From positions 135,598,125 through 135,662,124 of the forward strand of contig NC_133897.1 of the NCBI RefSeq assembly GCF_964199755.1: a stretch of 64,000 nt of DNA, read 5' to 3'. Shown piece by piece: positions 37,901 through 49,920 of this stretch; positions within the stretch are counted from its first letter, which is position 1; every line of letters begins with the position of its first letter. This DNA comes from Larus michahellis. Its lineage: Eukaryota > Chordata > Aves > Charadriiformes > Laridae. The notes beneath the pieces are model-generated. The model saw only the letters and a program-made list of their open reading frames with translations. It searched no databases and had not been told where the DNA came from. A program made the position numbers and the translations under genes.

Positions 37901-40070
37901 AGATTGTGTTTTATGTGCACTGGGGTCTGAATTTACTGCACCTACAATGTAGATGCCTCTGCCCATAAAGATATCAAGTGTTCATGGCCTCCCCAATCCT
38001 TAGGACAGCCCTGTTGTTTGTATTTTCAAGGAGATACTGTTATTTCATGTTTGCTGAAACCAAGAACGACTTTGTTCTCTTAAGGAAAATAATTTAATAA
38101 TTTTAATGTGAAATTTCTTGGTTTATGACCTAATGCAATGGTTTCCTTGTCCCAATTTAGTATTTTTAGAAGCTTTGGGTTGTTGTTTTTGATATACTTT
38201 ATGAGCTATATTTTCAGCAGTACTCAATCTTGTCATGTATTATTGTTCTCAGAGGGAAAAGCATCCCTTTGAAAATCAGGGTATTTTACATGCATGCTTC
38301 CCCAGGAGGTGAGTTGGTCTAAAAATCTTCATATGTATTTGATGGATAAAATCAAGTTATTTTGATACTTTAAAAAGCTGAGCCAAAATATCATTGAAAC
38401 AGAAGATATGCCTTTATGCTTTCGTGTTGTTCCTTTAATCGGGTAGTATTTTGAATTTTCTCTCACTTTTTCATATTTTCAATTTAAACACATAGGCTTT
38501 AACATGCTCTGAACTCATTAACTGATTTTTGTAACAATGAAAATGAGGGAAGTTGTCAAGTTAAGCATAACCATGCTAGTGTCTTGGAAGAGTTAAATCA
38601 AGTGTGTTGACACAACGTTCTTTCTGCAGGAATGTGATGAGTCAGTTTAGACTCTAGTTAAAAATTTTAATTTTAGACAGAGTAACTGAAAATAATGGGA
38701 CTTGTGTGACTATTCAGTTATTTAATTAGCCTTTTACGTAGGACCAAGAGTTATATAGTCACTAGTATGGGCAGAAGTGTACCGAGTTTGTTTTGAAACA
38801 TTACGTAGAATATATAACTCAATTCATCAGGGGATAGAATATAGAAATCAGAAGACTTGCTGCGATTAATTCATCACACAGAAAAGAGAGATTCTAGGCA
38901 GGCCGAAAAAAAAACCCAAACAAACCTTGCCTTGATACTGGTTAACCTTTTTTTGAACTCTTTTATTGCGTATGACAAAGGCAAGGGTGTTTATCTGTGA
39001 AAAAAAAAATCTCATTATATGGTATTTTTCAAGATAAATGTGGATAAATTGTAAGTCGAGTTTATCTAACTGGCTATATAAAACATTGTTTATGAGCAAG
39101 TTTGCATAAAAACCTGCCAAGGAGTCTTGTTAAGACATTACTAATCACCCGGGGATGACTGAACAAGTGTTTAGTCTTGCTTATCAATATCACGATGGGT
39201 TGGTTTTATCTTACACCTGAACTCTTTCCTCTTTTCTTCTCATTTCATTCTGCTCTCCGGAACAAGTCTCTGATTAATTTTTCTGTGTGTACCAGAAAAT
39301 AAGTTACCTGATTTAAGCAAATAATTAACAAGTGACTCCAGTTATTTAACTGTAACTCAGCAAATCTCACCACAAAAATCTGTGCTACAAAAATCCTTTA
39401 AGCCCTCTAAACTGGCAACACTTCATGGCTATTGTGAGTTTTCAAGAATAAAATGAACTAAAGAAGGGTAAGTTAAAATAGAAATATTAAATACTAAAGT
39501 CTACCTAGTAGTAATTCGCATACCTAACCGTAAACCTTATCTGTTGCTATGTAAAAAGCAAAATTATCCTATATTTTGTCCTTTCTCCCCATGAAAATGC
39601 ACAAGTTTTTGATAGTGCCTGCTAACCCCAGATAGGGTTAGCAAATTTACTGTTAATCTGGACACAAAGCCAGCACAGGAATGGATTGAAGTTGCAAAAT
39701 ACAGATTTACTACTAGCTCATGGAGAGAATCTGCACATGAGCAATACAGTGTCAAAAATTATTAGGGTCCAGTTTGGAGGAAGGAGAGCTTCCCCTCTCA
39801 AATCCATTTTTGTAGGTATAATGGATAATTCAGGAGGCAAATCCAGCTGTCACAAAAACACCGCAAATGAATTCCTGTGTGTACATCTATACATATACCC
39901 ATACTTATACATATGTATATATTACCCAAGATTTTAAATCTGCATAACATTTGGTATCTATATATGTTGCAGTCTACTATGGGCAGCCTCCTGGAACAGC
40001 TAGGTAAAGGAATATGACTACTCTGTGTCTTCAGTCTTTACCTCCTAACCCCTGTACCTGGCATACTGTG
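34990..40070. other. non-coding stretch, no gene seen
   Basis: No exon, RNA gene or recognisable repeat family is apparent, only scattered T or A homopolymers of about 10-13 bases. Composition and lack of coding periodicity are as expected for an avian intron or intergenic DNA. Confidence 0.5.
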
Positions 40071-40078
40071 TTCTGACT

Positions 40079-40097
40079 GACTAGACTAGACTAGACT
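40079..40097 (+). repeat. short (GACTA)n tandem repeat
   Basis: About four tandem GACTA units directly adjoin the 3' end of the minus-strand CR1 that follows, where a target-site or tail-derived microsatellite is commonly found. Confidence 0.75.
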
Positions 40098-40490
40098 GTT
40101 TCAGTTGGAAGGGACCTACAATGATCATGTAGTCCAACTGCCTGACCAGTTCAGCACTGACCAAAAGTTAAAACATGCTGTTAAGGGCATTGTCCAAATG
40201 TCCTCTCAAACACTGACAGGCTTTGGGCATCGACCACCTCTCTAGGAAGCCTGTTCCGTGATTGACCACCCTCTTGGTAAAGAAATTCTTCCTAATATCC
40301 AGTCTGAACCTCCCTTGGCACAGCTTTGAACCATTCCCACGTATACAATCACTGGATACCAGGGAGAAGAGCTCAGCACCTCCGCCTCCACTTCCCCTCC
40401 TCAGGAAGCTGTAGACAGCAATGCCACCCCTCAGCCTCCTTTTCAGCTGACTGTCATCAGGCTTCCATTTCGCCATTAGCTATCCCTCTA
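40098..40490 (-). mobile_element. CR1 LINE, 3' region, minus strand
   Basis: On the + strand one reads the antisense of CR1: CAGTTGGAAGGGACCTACAA, then the ATCATGTAGTCCAACTGCCT block, then CATCGACCACCTCTCTAGGA, then a GGTAAAGAAATTCTTCCTAA block, then CCTCCCTTGGCACAGCTTTG. The 3' end of the element is on the left at about 40098. The octamer tail is replaced by the GACTA repeat. Confidence 0.9.
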
Positions 40491-40499
40491 AATATTCCC

Positions 40500-43400
40500 A
40501 TAGAAATGTCTTTCTTCAACAGGCACCATCATGGCCTTGCCTCTTCCATCAGCCAGACACACTGCTCACCGTAAGTGCAGTTGCACGGCTACTTGTTGGC
40601 ATTTTGTGGTGGCCTATATACAGTGGTCCATGTATGATGTCTCGGCTATGAGATGGCTTTTCCTGGACTATTTCCTGCTCTTCAGCAGTGGTATTACTTG
40701 GTGAAAGGCTGTCTTATGCTAAATTGACGACAGAAATCTCAGAGGAAAGTTTTAAGGTTATTAGCTGCTGACACAGAGGAGTTATAGGTGTAATCCAGCT
40801 CTCCTTAGTTGAAGAAATTCGCTGCAACATGAGGATAATAAAAAAGTGAAATAATAAGAATAGCAAAAATCTTCCTGAATCTGGTTGGTAATTAAGGGCT
40901 AGAGAGTGCAGCTGCAAGACCACCACACACAGGGGGACCACTGGTTTCACTAAGCCATTGACAGAAAGTAGCACAGAACATCTGGAAAATACAGAAGAAA
41001 TGTCAATAATTTTGATCTGTGCAGATTGTGGTTGAATGCAATGAATACGAGAATCATCCTCAAAACACACCTTTCTGTTAGAGAGAGCGCAACTAAGGGT
41101 TTGCGAACTGGAATGTGTCTTGTACTTTGTGAGATGCTACCCAAGGCACTCACTGATGTGCGTGTGCGTGTGTAAGTGATAAATAAAATCAGATAAACCA
41201 GATGATAGCTTTGTTTACCTTGACCTGAAGTAGCAGATATAACGTCTTCCCTTTGCATATGACACCATTATATTGCTGCTGCTATGCTAGTAGCATATCC
41301 CCTCAATGACAGTGTGGCATATAAAGCGAATAAATCATTTATCCTTTTAGAATAAGCTGCAGAGAATGATATTTGGAATAGGGAGGGAGGATCTGAAAGC
41401 GAGCTATATCCTGAGACAGTTTAAATTATCTTCAAAATTATCCTGCAGCAACTGTTCTTCAGGCTCAAAATACTTTAGAGCTTTCATATTCCTTTGATAT
41501 TTCCCCTCAAGTTACAGACAGGGCAAAGACCCTACTGGATGCAAGATTAAAATTGTAAATTTCACTTCATAGAATTTGGAGTATAAAGTCTCTTGCTCTG
41601 CTTTGAAACTCTGATGTAGACTGTTCATTGACATCTTCATAACTATTTTGGGACTACTTCAGTCTTGAAAAACATGCTAAATAGGGTGGGTCCATAGTGT
41701 TTGACAAGTCAGAAGACAGGCAAGCTCTTTGTTTTCTGTGTTTATTCATATTCATGGCTGCTGAAGTTGTAGCTGGGTGTTCCAAAAGACGGATACTTTA
41801 TGAAGCCAAAAGTGTAAATATAAAGACAATTCAGACCTCGCAGTAACGGTCCTTTCCCTGTTACTCCAAAATGAAAAAAAGAAAAAACAACCCTCATCAT
41901 AACTTATAAAAGAAAGCTATGTCTTTTTGCTGTATGATACAGTGGAACTCAACATAATGAATCACCGATTCAAATGAAAAAAGAGGCAGATTCAATATGT
42001 GCAAGAATCTCATTTTTATAGAATGCCTGGGGTGGTCTAAGTGTCTAAAAATGTGTGTAATGGAAAGAGGCTTAGCCTAGATTTCCCACAAAGATTTGTA
42101 CGTATGTTTCACCTGGCATGATTTGTTGCAGCTAATCTTACCACCTTGCCTAATAAGTGTGCCGTGAAACCCTGTTATTCAATTCTAGTTGCTTTAGCAA
42201 CTTTTCTAGCGTTTGATATAGCCACTATATTTTTAGGACAAAGTCAAAAGGAAGATTTAAAATGAAAAGGCACAGAAGCATCTAAGTGCCATAAATTTAC
42301 TTGGTGAAGCTGATGGCTGATGCTGGGTTTGAGAAGTGCATATGAGACGGTGCCTTTGATCATCTTACTGGAAGCAGTTGTTGTGCTGTACATTTACTCT
42401 CATGATTCACAAATTGTTCTGAAAAATGCTTTAACCAGCTCAAAGGCAACTTTTTCCTTGTTTGGCTCTCAACTTTTTTTTTTTGCGGGGAGGGGGCATG
42501 ACGGTATTGAGAGACTTGCTGTAATGTTTTGGAGTTGTAGAGGACTCTAGCCATGTTTCCATCATGGTATCTAGGTCTTGAGCACAAAAGGCTATTTATT
42601 TTACAAGAAGTCTAAGAAGTTTGGTAATACACGTTTAGATTTTATCACTGATTTTTAGATGTGATTCAGCTCTGACTTTTTTTTTTTTTTTTAATAAAAA
42701 GCCACCTATCTCTAGCAAATAAAGTAATACCACAGTGTTACAAATCTTTTAATCTCAAACACGTCACAATTTTATATGTTTTAGAATAAGAGTAAACATT
42801 TCCCGGTCATTACTCATGGACCATTTATGAAATCCATGGGGGTGCGTAGCAGCAGAGATGATGTGACGGTGACCAGCAGTGTTCCCCCGGCGCTGAGGGT
42901 GTGTTACAGGAGGGGGACACCCAGTCTCTGGTATTACATGGGCGTGTGTCTTTGCAAGCCAAAGATGAGATTCCTCACTGGCGTGCAGAAGTTTGCACAC
43001 CCTTTCCTGTGTAGCAGGCTTTTGGCAAATAAACTCCCTAACTCGGAGATCTTTGAGTTTACGGTAGTAAGGAGACGTTCTGGCTCAGCTTGTATGGATT
43101 CGTTAGGGCTGGTTAGTACAGACTCCCTGCGTACCCCGTCTCACGTGTGTACCAGCAAGTGGGAGGGGAGACGCATCAAAATGTGTGTTTTATCAACATA
43201 CTGGATAAATACGCCAGCTTATTGACAGAAGTAGGATGCCTTCCGAGTATGTCCACCATAACTCAATGTACTTGCAAAACAAGCAACACTGTGAAGCTGT
43301 GTTCCTTACTCAGAAGACATGGGAAACAAAAAAACCCCAAACCATTTAAATTAAGACTTTCTTCTAGGGACCTGCATTTCTTACTAAGCTGGAATGATGA

Positions 43401-46400
43401 AAGGACATATTACTACCTATTAAAAAAATCAGAAAACCAAAACTGTTTTCAGTAGTGATAGTAGTTTGAGATTTATTTTTATTTTCAGGAAGGCTTGTAT
43501 GGAAATAACCTTGATTTTATTAGCTTGTGTTCTGTTTTATACCACAATCAGAAAGAATGATTACATTTAATATGGAGAGCTGAACAATTAACAGAGTTAA
43601 TAGTCTTAAAGATAAGATAGGAATGCTTTCTGTATGTGATTGTAAGGTCATCAGATTTAAAGAAAAAATCCCAACAAAACCACATGAAGAAAACCATTAT
43701 TGTGTAGCTTTCTCTTTCTTCGCAATTACTGTGAAATTTATTTTGAAAAATCAGTTCTCACTCAAGTTTACAGTATCAGTTTTCTCAGAGGAGTGGTTCA
43801 CAGTTTGACTTTCTGCTGAAACTTCTGCTTACCTAAGGCTAATATTTCTTTGCTGTCAGTAGTAGATGACTTGACTTAGAATTTGAGAGAACATCTCACA
43901 CAACAAGCTGCAAAGTCGTTCAGAATTTGAAAAACAGCGTAGGTGTCCAATCTGAAAAGAAACCTCGGTGTGGTGGTCTGAATACTAGTGAACATTATAA
44001 AGCTTGGACTGACATAGGACCAAAAAGCTGTTCATCAGTATCTTCTTTCCTCATCTTCTCTAATTCCGGGGCTGCATTCTGATCCACCTAAGGCAGAAAG
44101 AAAGCATATTAATATTTTACAGTAGTCATTTCGTATACATTAATTGTTCATGATTTACTTCATGATGCCGAAAATCCCCCAGAAACCAGATTTTTACAAA
44201 TGCAAGATTTGATTGTAAGAAGTTTCCTTAGCAATACAGGGGAAAAAATAGTATAAAGAACGTCTTTCCTGTAGTGCACATTTTTCCATATTAAAAAATC
44301 AATTGAAATGAGTTTTTATATGACAGAAGTATGAAGGGTCAATTCATTCCCTCTCTTTAGTAGTCACTGAGGGACCTGTTTTGGCAGCACTGAAGAAGTT
44401 CTGCTAACAGCGGAGGGAATAGCAGGATTTGATCATGTCATACATGATTTCTCCCATCTTACATTCGTGCCTTTATTTCAAATTTACTCATATGCCAGAA
44501 TGTTTTTGGGACTGGAGTTTTGAAATAAAACTAAGCTAGTCTTAGATATGTTTGTATTTGTGCAGCATACTATTTTGATATGAAAAAGCCGGAGATTATT
44601 TATAGAAAATCTTATCAAAACTTATGCAAAAGATAATTCTGGTTAACATACAAACCTTTGCATATTATTTTAAGTAGCATATTAATGCAGTGAATCATTT
44701 GTCATGTAACTAGTAACTGGTTTTGTAGCAAATGCTGTACAAATACAACAAATTGTAGCAAATACAACAAATTCTGCTACTGAAGAAAATTTAAACTGAG
44801 CCATCGGGTAGCATAAAATTATTCCATCTCATGATGAAACTACTGTGATTTCCTAAACAAATAAGGGCTGTCAACAAATAGCTTTTCATCAATCTTAATT
44901 TAATATGCTTCTTTAAGAAAAATTAAAAAATACTAGCTATGGTTAAAGACAGTGAAACTTCGTACACTTCCAGTACTGTGAAATGATGCTTTCTGAGTAG
45001 AATTTCTTCCATGATTGTAGGCATGAAATATTCTAACATTTCAGTCATAAACTTAAATATCTTATAAAATTCCCTTATTTTATTTGTCTCCTTGTAGTGT
45101 ATAGGAAGTATTTGTAGCTACACTGGTCATTAATAAACATGCTATTAATATGAAGGCAGAACATTATAAGTTTGCCCTTTTAAAAGTAGTAACTTTTGCA
45201 GTTTTTTGATATCTCATTGAATATAATAATGGATGAGTGGTATAAAGGAAAAGGAATAGCAGTAGGTTGACCCTCCCAAATCTGCAGAGAATTTGTGCAG
45301 TGCTCTTCAGTTTGGGGATAGCTCTGTGACTTATACAAGAATCCTGTTGTCATAATTACGTCACTGGACTCTGCTGGAGTCAGGAGGAGAACTGGCCTGA
45401 GACTGCATCTGTGTGTCCACAAGGAGACAGGATGATTTCTGCCTCAGGTAACCCTGGGGACTTGGAAATAAGAAGGGTGAATTTCAAAAGGCTTTTTATC
45501 TAGGTCTTTTCCTGTAAATTTTGCTTCTTCTTTTTTTTTTTTTTTTTTTTTTTTAGTCAAGGAGTTATTTTTTGGTGTCATTTTGCAGCTAGTTTTACCA
45601 AACAGCAACTGCAGGCATTTTTTCCATGCTAATACGGATTTCAGTGCTGTGTATCCAATTACTGGCTCTTATTAATTAAATGTAAACTGGGCAGTTTTCC
45701 TATATGTGTAAACTTTAATTAATTAATCTGTTGTTCAGCAGTGTAAAGGGTAGTTTTCTGTAAAGAATTTATGGAGAAGTAATAACATTTGAGATTCTGC
45801 TATCCAACATTTAAAAGCACCTGATGAGCAAGTGAAATTCAGCTCTCTTGCACAGATTCAAGCAGCTTCACAGGAGGGTTTTTAACTGGGTCTGTACGTG
45901 GCACGTGTACCAACTGCTGAGCAGGGGACCTACCCAGACATTCTTCTTTTCAGAGAAGGTGAATGATATTATTTTTCCCTGTACACCTGAACGGTGCTTG
46001 AAAGCAACATGCTGCCATCGCATCTTGTATGAAGAAGGGTTAGAGCAGGAAGCCACCTTCTGAGCACGTTCAAGGTCCCAGTGCCTAGAGCCATCGGAGC
46101 GACACAGTGTGTGATGGGGGGGATCTATAAACTGGCCTTGCTGCAGAGTCCGTGTGGCTTGAGGTCTTGGTTCAGCATGCCTACATGCTCATCGCCACAG
46201 TTAAAGCAGGCTAACAGTTGTGAAAACGGGAGGTTTTGCAGCTGCCCTTTAAAATATGATGGTGGATGTTTTGGGTATGAGGATAGTCCATCATCGTATC
46301 ACACTTCTTTATTGTTCTGAAGAGGGAGAGCAAAATGACATATGAACATACAGTCTCTCTACATAGAACAACCAGAGAGGTTTGTTAGGACCGTTTCTAC

Positions 46401-46480
46401 CGCACATTGAAAACAGAACGTGTAGCAGGGCATGGGAGATAGGAAGCTTCCTGCATGTCCTTGGGTTCACTCAAGAACTG
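40500..46480. other. non-coding stretch upstream of the first HNF4G coding exon, no gene seen
   Basis: This is unique A+T-rich DNA. A T tract lies at about 45529-45554 and another at 42679-42692. The segment 42830-43170 is slightly richer in G+C, but its frames show no domain. I find no further HNF4G exon here. Confidence 0.5.
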
Positions 46481-46551
46481 GAACCAGTACAACTCCTGAT
46501 AAGGTCATTCCATAAAGCATTCCAAGATTATCAGAAGGGTTGCACTGTATC

Positions 46552-46666
46552 ATAAAAGAAAAAAAAACACCAGGTAGAATATAGCATGCAGAAGCAGTTT
46601 TCCAGCTCCTCCCATTGCAGCACGTAAGTGACACACAGTTATAGTTAACTTTGGATTATCAATCAC
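46552..46666 (+). promoter_or_regulatory. candidate proximal promoter elements before HNF4G exon 1
   Basis: A TATA-like ATAAAAG stands at 46552-46558. AGTTAACTTTGGATTATCAATCAC-type sequence at 46643-46666 combines a GTTAAC half-site like that bound by HNF1, an ACTTTGG word close to the reverse of the HNF4 CCAAAGT core, and an ATCAAT core like those bound by ONECUT/PBX factors. HNF4A's P1 promoter is known to be driven by HNF1 and ONECUT factors, so similar control is plausible. The competing acceptor at 46620 means this could instead be 5' UTR of a longer transcript. Confidence 0.3.
46598..46620 (+). promoter_or_regulatory. HNF4G: strong candidate 3' splice site before HNF4G exon 1
   Basis: A pyrimidine-rich run ending CTCCTCCCATTGCAG at 46606-46620 fits a vertebrate acceptor well. 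If used, the first coding exon would be 46621-46843 with about 108 bases of 5' UTR, implying an upstream non-coding exon. A donor-like GTAAGT lies only three bases downstream, at 46624, which makes the reading less certain. Confidence 0.45.
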
Positions 46667-46677
46667 TGTGAAACAGA

Positions 46678-46698
46678 ATGGGAAGGTTGTGCATTTGA
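46678..46698 (+). other. short uORF in the HNF4G leader
   Basis: An ATG at 46678 opens a six-codon frame (MGRLCI) ending in TGA at 46696-46698, 30 bases before the HNF4G start. It is in the same frame as HNF4G, so its stop also proves that the protein cannot extend further 5' within this exon. It could lower translation if the leader is included in the mRNA. Confidence 0.5.
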
Positions 46699-46728
46699 GC
46701 AGCTTTTTCACTGGTTTTGCATTCAATG

Positions 46729-46843
46729 ATGAGGCTCTCGGAACCGATACTAGACATGGAAATGGCAAACTACAGTGAAGTTTTAGATCCGACGTATACG
46801 GCACTGGAGTTCGAAACTATGCAGATTCTGTATAATGGCAATG
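46729..46843 (+). CDS. HNF4G: HNF4G coding exon 1: N-terminal A/B region (AF-1)
   Basis: This exon encodes residues 1-38 of a hepatocyte nuclear factor 4 receptor, a nuclear transcription factor that binds DNA as a homodimer and activates intestinal, liver and kidney genes. The frame starts MRLSEPILDMEMANYSEVLD and continues with LDPTYTALEFETMQIL, the short activation segment shared by HNF4A P1 isoforms and long HNF4G isoforms. It ends in phase 1 at a GTGAGT donor (46844). There are tandem ATGs at 46726 and 46729; I chose 46729 because it has A at -3 and matches the HNF4A start MRLS. An internal ATG at 46756 or 46762 is the alternative start. MANYSEVLDPTY and the later exons point to the gamma paralogue; HNF4 beta, present in some vertebrates, is the main alternative. 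Confidence 0.9.
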
Positions 46844-49751
46844 GTGAGTTCTGCTCCATGATGCAAAATCAAGCCAGTTAACAGAAAAAGTGGAGTTTAG
46901 CAAAGCTATAAGGTGTTAGCTCAATGTTTTATTAAGGGAGCATTTGGGGGTTGTTTTCAAACTACAAATCGGCTCTTTTACACTTCATCACTAACTCTAA
47001 GTTAATAACATTATAATTCTTTAACATTAAGGAAAACAAAAGAGAAGTTATATGTAATAAAGTAACTGAACTGTACTGTCACCAGTCAGTTAATCAAAGG
47101 AAGAAAATGGTCTATTCAGCAGTTGTTTTATTTACTGTAAGACAACTGAATAACTAGTATTGACAGTTTGGACGTGAAACTATATTTCATATATAACATT
47201 CAGAAGGATGGGAAGAAGTTATCCAGAAGCTTATGAAAAAAAATTAGCTACTGTTTCCTGATGCCTAGTTTCTAATATTTTATTTATTTAAATATTAATA
47301 TAGCCTTTCTAGGTATGTGTATATATGAACTAGAGTGATTTTTTTTTTAGAAATTACATTGGCTTTCTAGAGGGTAATGTTTAGCTGAGAAAAACTATTT
47401 GTGTTTGTCTAATGTAGCACTTTAACTTGAGGTGGAATTTTTAATGCAAAAAATTTTTGAGAAATTGCATCAATGTTATGCTTGAAATAGGAGGCACACC
47501 ATTTCATTCTGCCATCTTGAGTACCTACCAAAAAAAAAAAGGAAAAGCCAGTCTGTTAAAGTGAAAAAAAGTATCAGACAAATGAAACCACTCTAAAATG
47601 ACTTTCCAAATCTTCTAATATACTTAAAAATAGTTTTATTGCATCATAAAGTATAATTCATAGATCTATGGTAGTATGTATTTTTAAAAGGCAGAACAAA
47701 TATTTAATGATTTTCAGGAAAAATATTTAGCACATGCATTTCCGCATATTCCTGCCATATACAGCCTAAGCTGCTTTTTATTGCTGAGCTTGAAGTTTTA
47801 TCTGAATTTCTGATGTTACATTACAGCAAGCTTAGTAAACAGAAAGGTAGATTTGATTGTTGGTTTAGGAAGAAAAAACAAACTTTTATGCCCTAAGTGA
47901 TTTGGAAGCTATCAACAATGATTATGCAACTTTTAGATGATTTCTCTGCTTTTTGTTCTAATATGAATGATTTCATTGGTCATTTGTTTTTTTGCTGAAT
48001 AACACCCTTTCAGATCTGTTAATGTTACATAAAATGGGAAAGCAGATTAAGGAGGTTATGCTGTGTTGCGTTACGTGCTGGTGATAGAGCTAGTTAAACT
48101 ATTCACTGTAAGTGATTAGTTTGATAATTATTAGGTGTAGCCCTTTTCTGTTTAGAGCTTGCTTTGGGTTTAGCCTGAGTCTTTTCTTACAGAATTTATA
48201 AAAGCATTGTCTTGTAGCCACCGTGCTAGTCTGGAACTGAAAGCTGCCTCTTCTGTGTGTCTTTCCTAGCTGTCTAAATTAATCAGAAACACTCAGAGAA
48301 GTTTAACAAGCCACATTCAGGCAGATTATGCAGTTCTGTTGAAATCAAGGAATTTTGCAAAATCAGGTCTATTTCCCAGACAAGGAATACTAAGGAAAAC
48401 AAGTATATCCTTCTGTATATACACAACTTACATTGCTATGAATTATTTCATTACTAAATTTAAATATTGTATTTTTAATTATTCTGCTGTATTATTATGG
48501 TGCAAAATTACAAAACTCCAAAAGAAAGGTTTTATATTTTTCTAGCTAAAGTAATTCTGTAACCCATTGCTAAAAATAATTTTCCAATCATGACAAACCT
48601 ATTTTTAAAATAAAATCTTTACAGAACTGGATTCTTACCTCTAAAATTTCATTTTTATGAATAGTTTTTTAATATAATTCCTATCAATTATGTGTCTGTA
48701 AAACTGAAAAAAAATGTTACTTCTTCTCCATTTGTCTGAAGAACTCTGTTTAATTTGTAAGCTCTTCAGGACAGAATGAAAATTTTATAGTGTATTTGTG
48801 TAATGCATTCCAGTTGGATCTGAATGAATAACAATATGTATCAATATCAACAGTTTTACTTTTTGACCTGTCCACTCTTCATGAACTCATGTACTTGACG
48901 TTTGAATGCATGTTTGAATAACTAATTAACGTGGCACTCTTTCCTCTCCCTGCCTGAACAACTGTGAATGTTTAGGGCATACTGCAAACAGCTTTCCTTT
49001 CATAAAACCAGAAGCATAACAGAAAAAGATATTTTGCAATTATTTCTTTGAATGCATCTGTTAAGCATTGTGACTCAAAGAAGAATAAATATGTCTGTTT
49101 TGATTTCAGGTGAATTCCTTCCGTATGGCTTACAATATTCAGTGACTAATTGTTAATCACGTAGCTAATATTCTCTTGTGCAAGTAAAGTCTGCACCAAT
49201 GTTCCTTTGGAAAACTAGTTCAAGGAAATAACACTTAGACAGTCCTCTTAGCATGCATTTTTCCATTAAGTATTATGCAAAAATTGTGTGGGGTTTTGTT
49301 TTTTTTTTTTTGGTCACGTATGCAGTTGTGTATTTGTATGATAGTTGCCAGTTATTGCCGGCTCCTACGTGAACTGATATATGAGATCTTTGCCAGCTTA
49401 CTAGGCAACACTGTTTTGTGCCAAAGTTCCTCTTCGTGTTAGCAAGAATGTATACGGAATTATACATGCAGAGTTACACTTGAATTTTTAACCCCTTGTA
49501 GTCGGCAAGAGTTCAGAGTAAAATTATTTTGTGTTGCAAACTTCATAAATTCTGCTGACCTCTTTATAACTTTGCAAGTGTTCACCTGAATGAGAACCAG
49601 ATGTAATTAGATATGCCACGCTACATAAATAGTAAGTGGCAATTAGAAGAGAAGAGGCCAGAAGAGGCCTCTATTTAAGTGCAAACTGTTCGTGGGGTGG
49701 TTGTTGAAAGTCTTGTCCGTAACTATGTATGTTGTTTTTGCCTCTTCTCAG
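46844..49751 (+). other. HNF4G: HNF4G intron 1, no other feature seen
   Basis: A GT-AG intron of 2.9 kb, A+T-rich, without a recognisable repeat or exon apart from the possible internal promoter just before exon 2. Confidence 0.85.
49672..49751 (+). promoter_or_regulatory. possible internal promoter or alternative first-exon start before exon 2
   Basis: A TATA-like TATTTAAG at 49672-49679 lies about 100 bases upstream of the in-frame ATG at 49775. The frame through the last 70 intron bases stays open after the TAA at 49676. This would fit transcription starting inside intron 1 to give the short isoform, but the motif is weak and A+T-rich DNA provides many such words. Confidence 0.2.
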
Positions 49752-49920
49752 ACAGTGCAGGAGAAGCTGTCAACATGAATGCTGCTGACAACGGGGTCAG
49801 CAGTGTCTGTGCAATATGTGGAGACCGAGCGACTGGAAAACACTATGGTGCTTCCAGCTGTGATGGATGCAAGGGATTCTTTAGACGCAGTATACGGAAA
49901 AACCATGTCTATACATGCAG
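49752..49920 (+). CDS. HNF4G: HNF4G coding exon 2: first zinc finger and P-box
   Basis: The acceptor CTTCTCAG precedes 49752, and the split GAC codon joins exactly with exon 1. Residues 39-95 contain the first C4 zinc finger, with cysteines 58, 61, 75 and 78 in [20 protein letters not shown]. The P-box CDGCKG is the HNF4 subtype, which recognises AGGTCA-like half-sites in DR1 elements. [14 protein letters not shown] follows, with Cys94 starting the second finger. The donor GTATTT at 49921 leaves phase 2. An in-frame ATG at 49775 (MNAADNG) matches the start of the shorter HNF4G isoform, so an alternative first exon reaching this one is possible. Confidence 0.97.

Noticed and set aside
2856..46633. 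The 13-mer CACGTAAGTGACA occurs at 2856-2868 and again at 46621-46633
   Set aside because: Dozens of shared 13-mers are expected by chance in 64 kb, and the flanks do not match.
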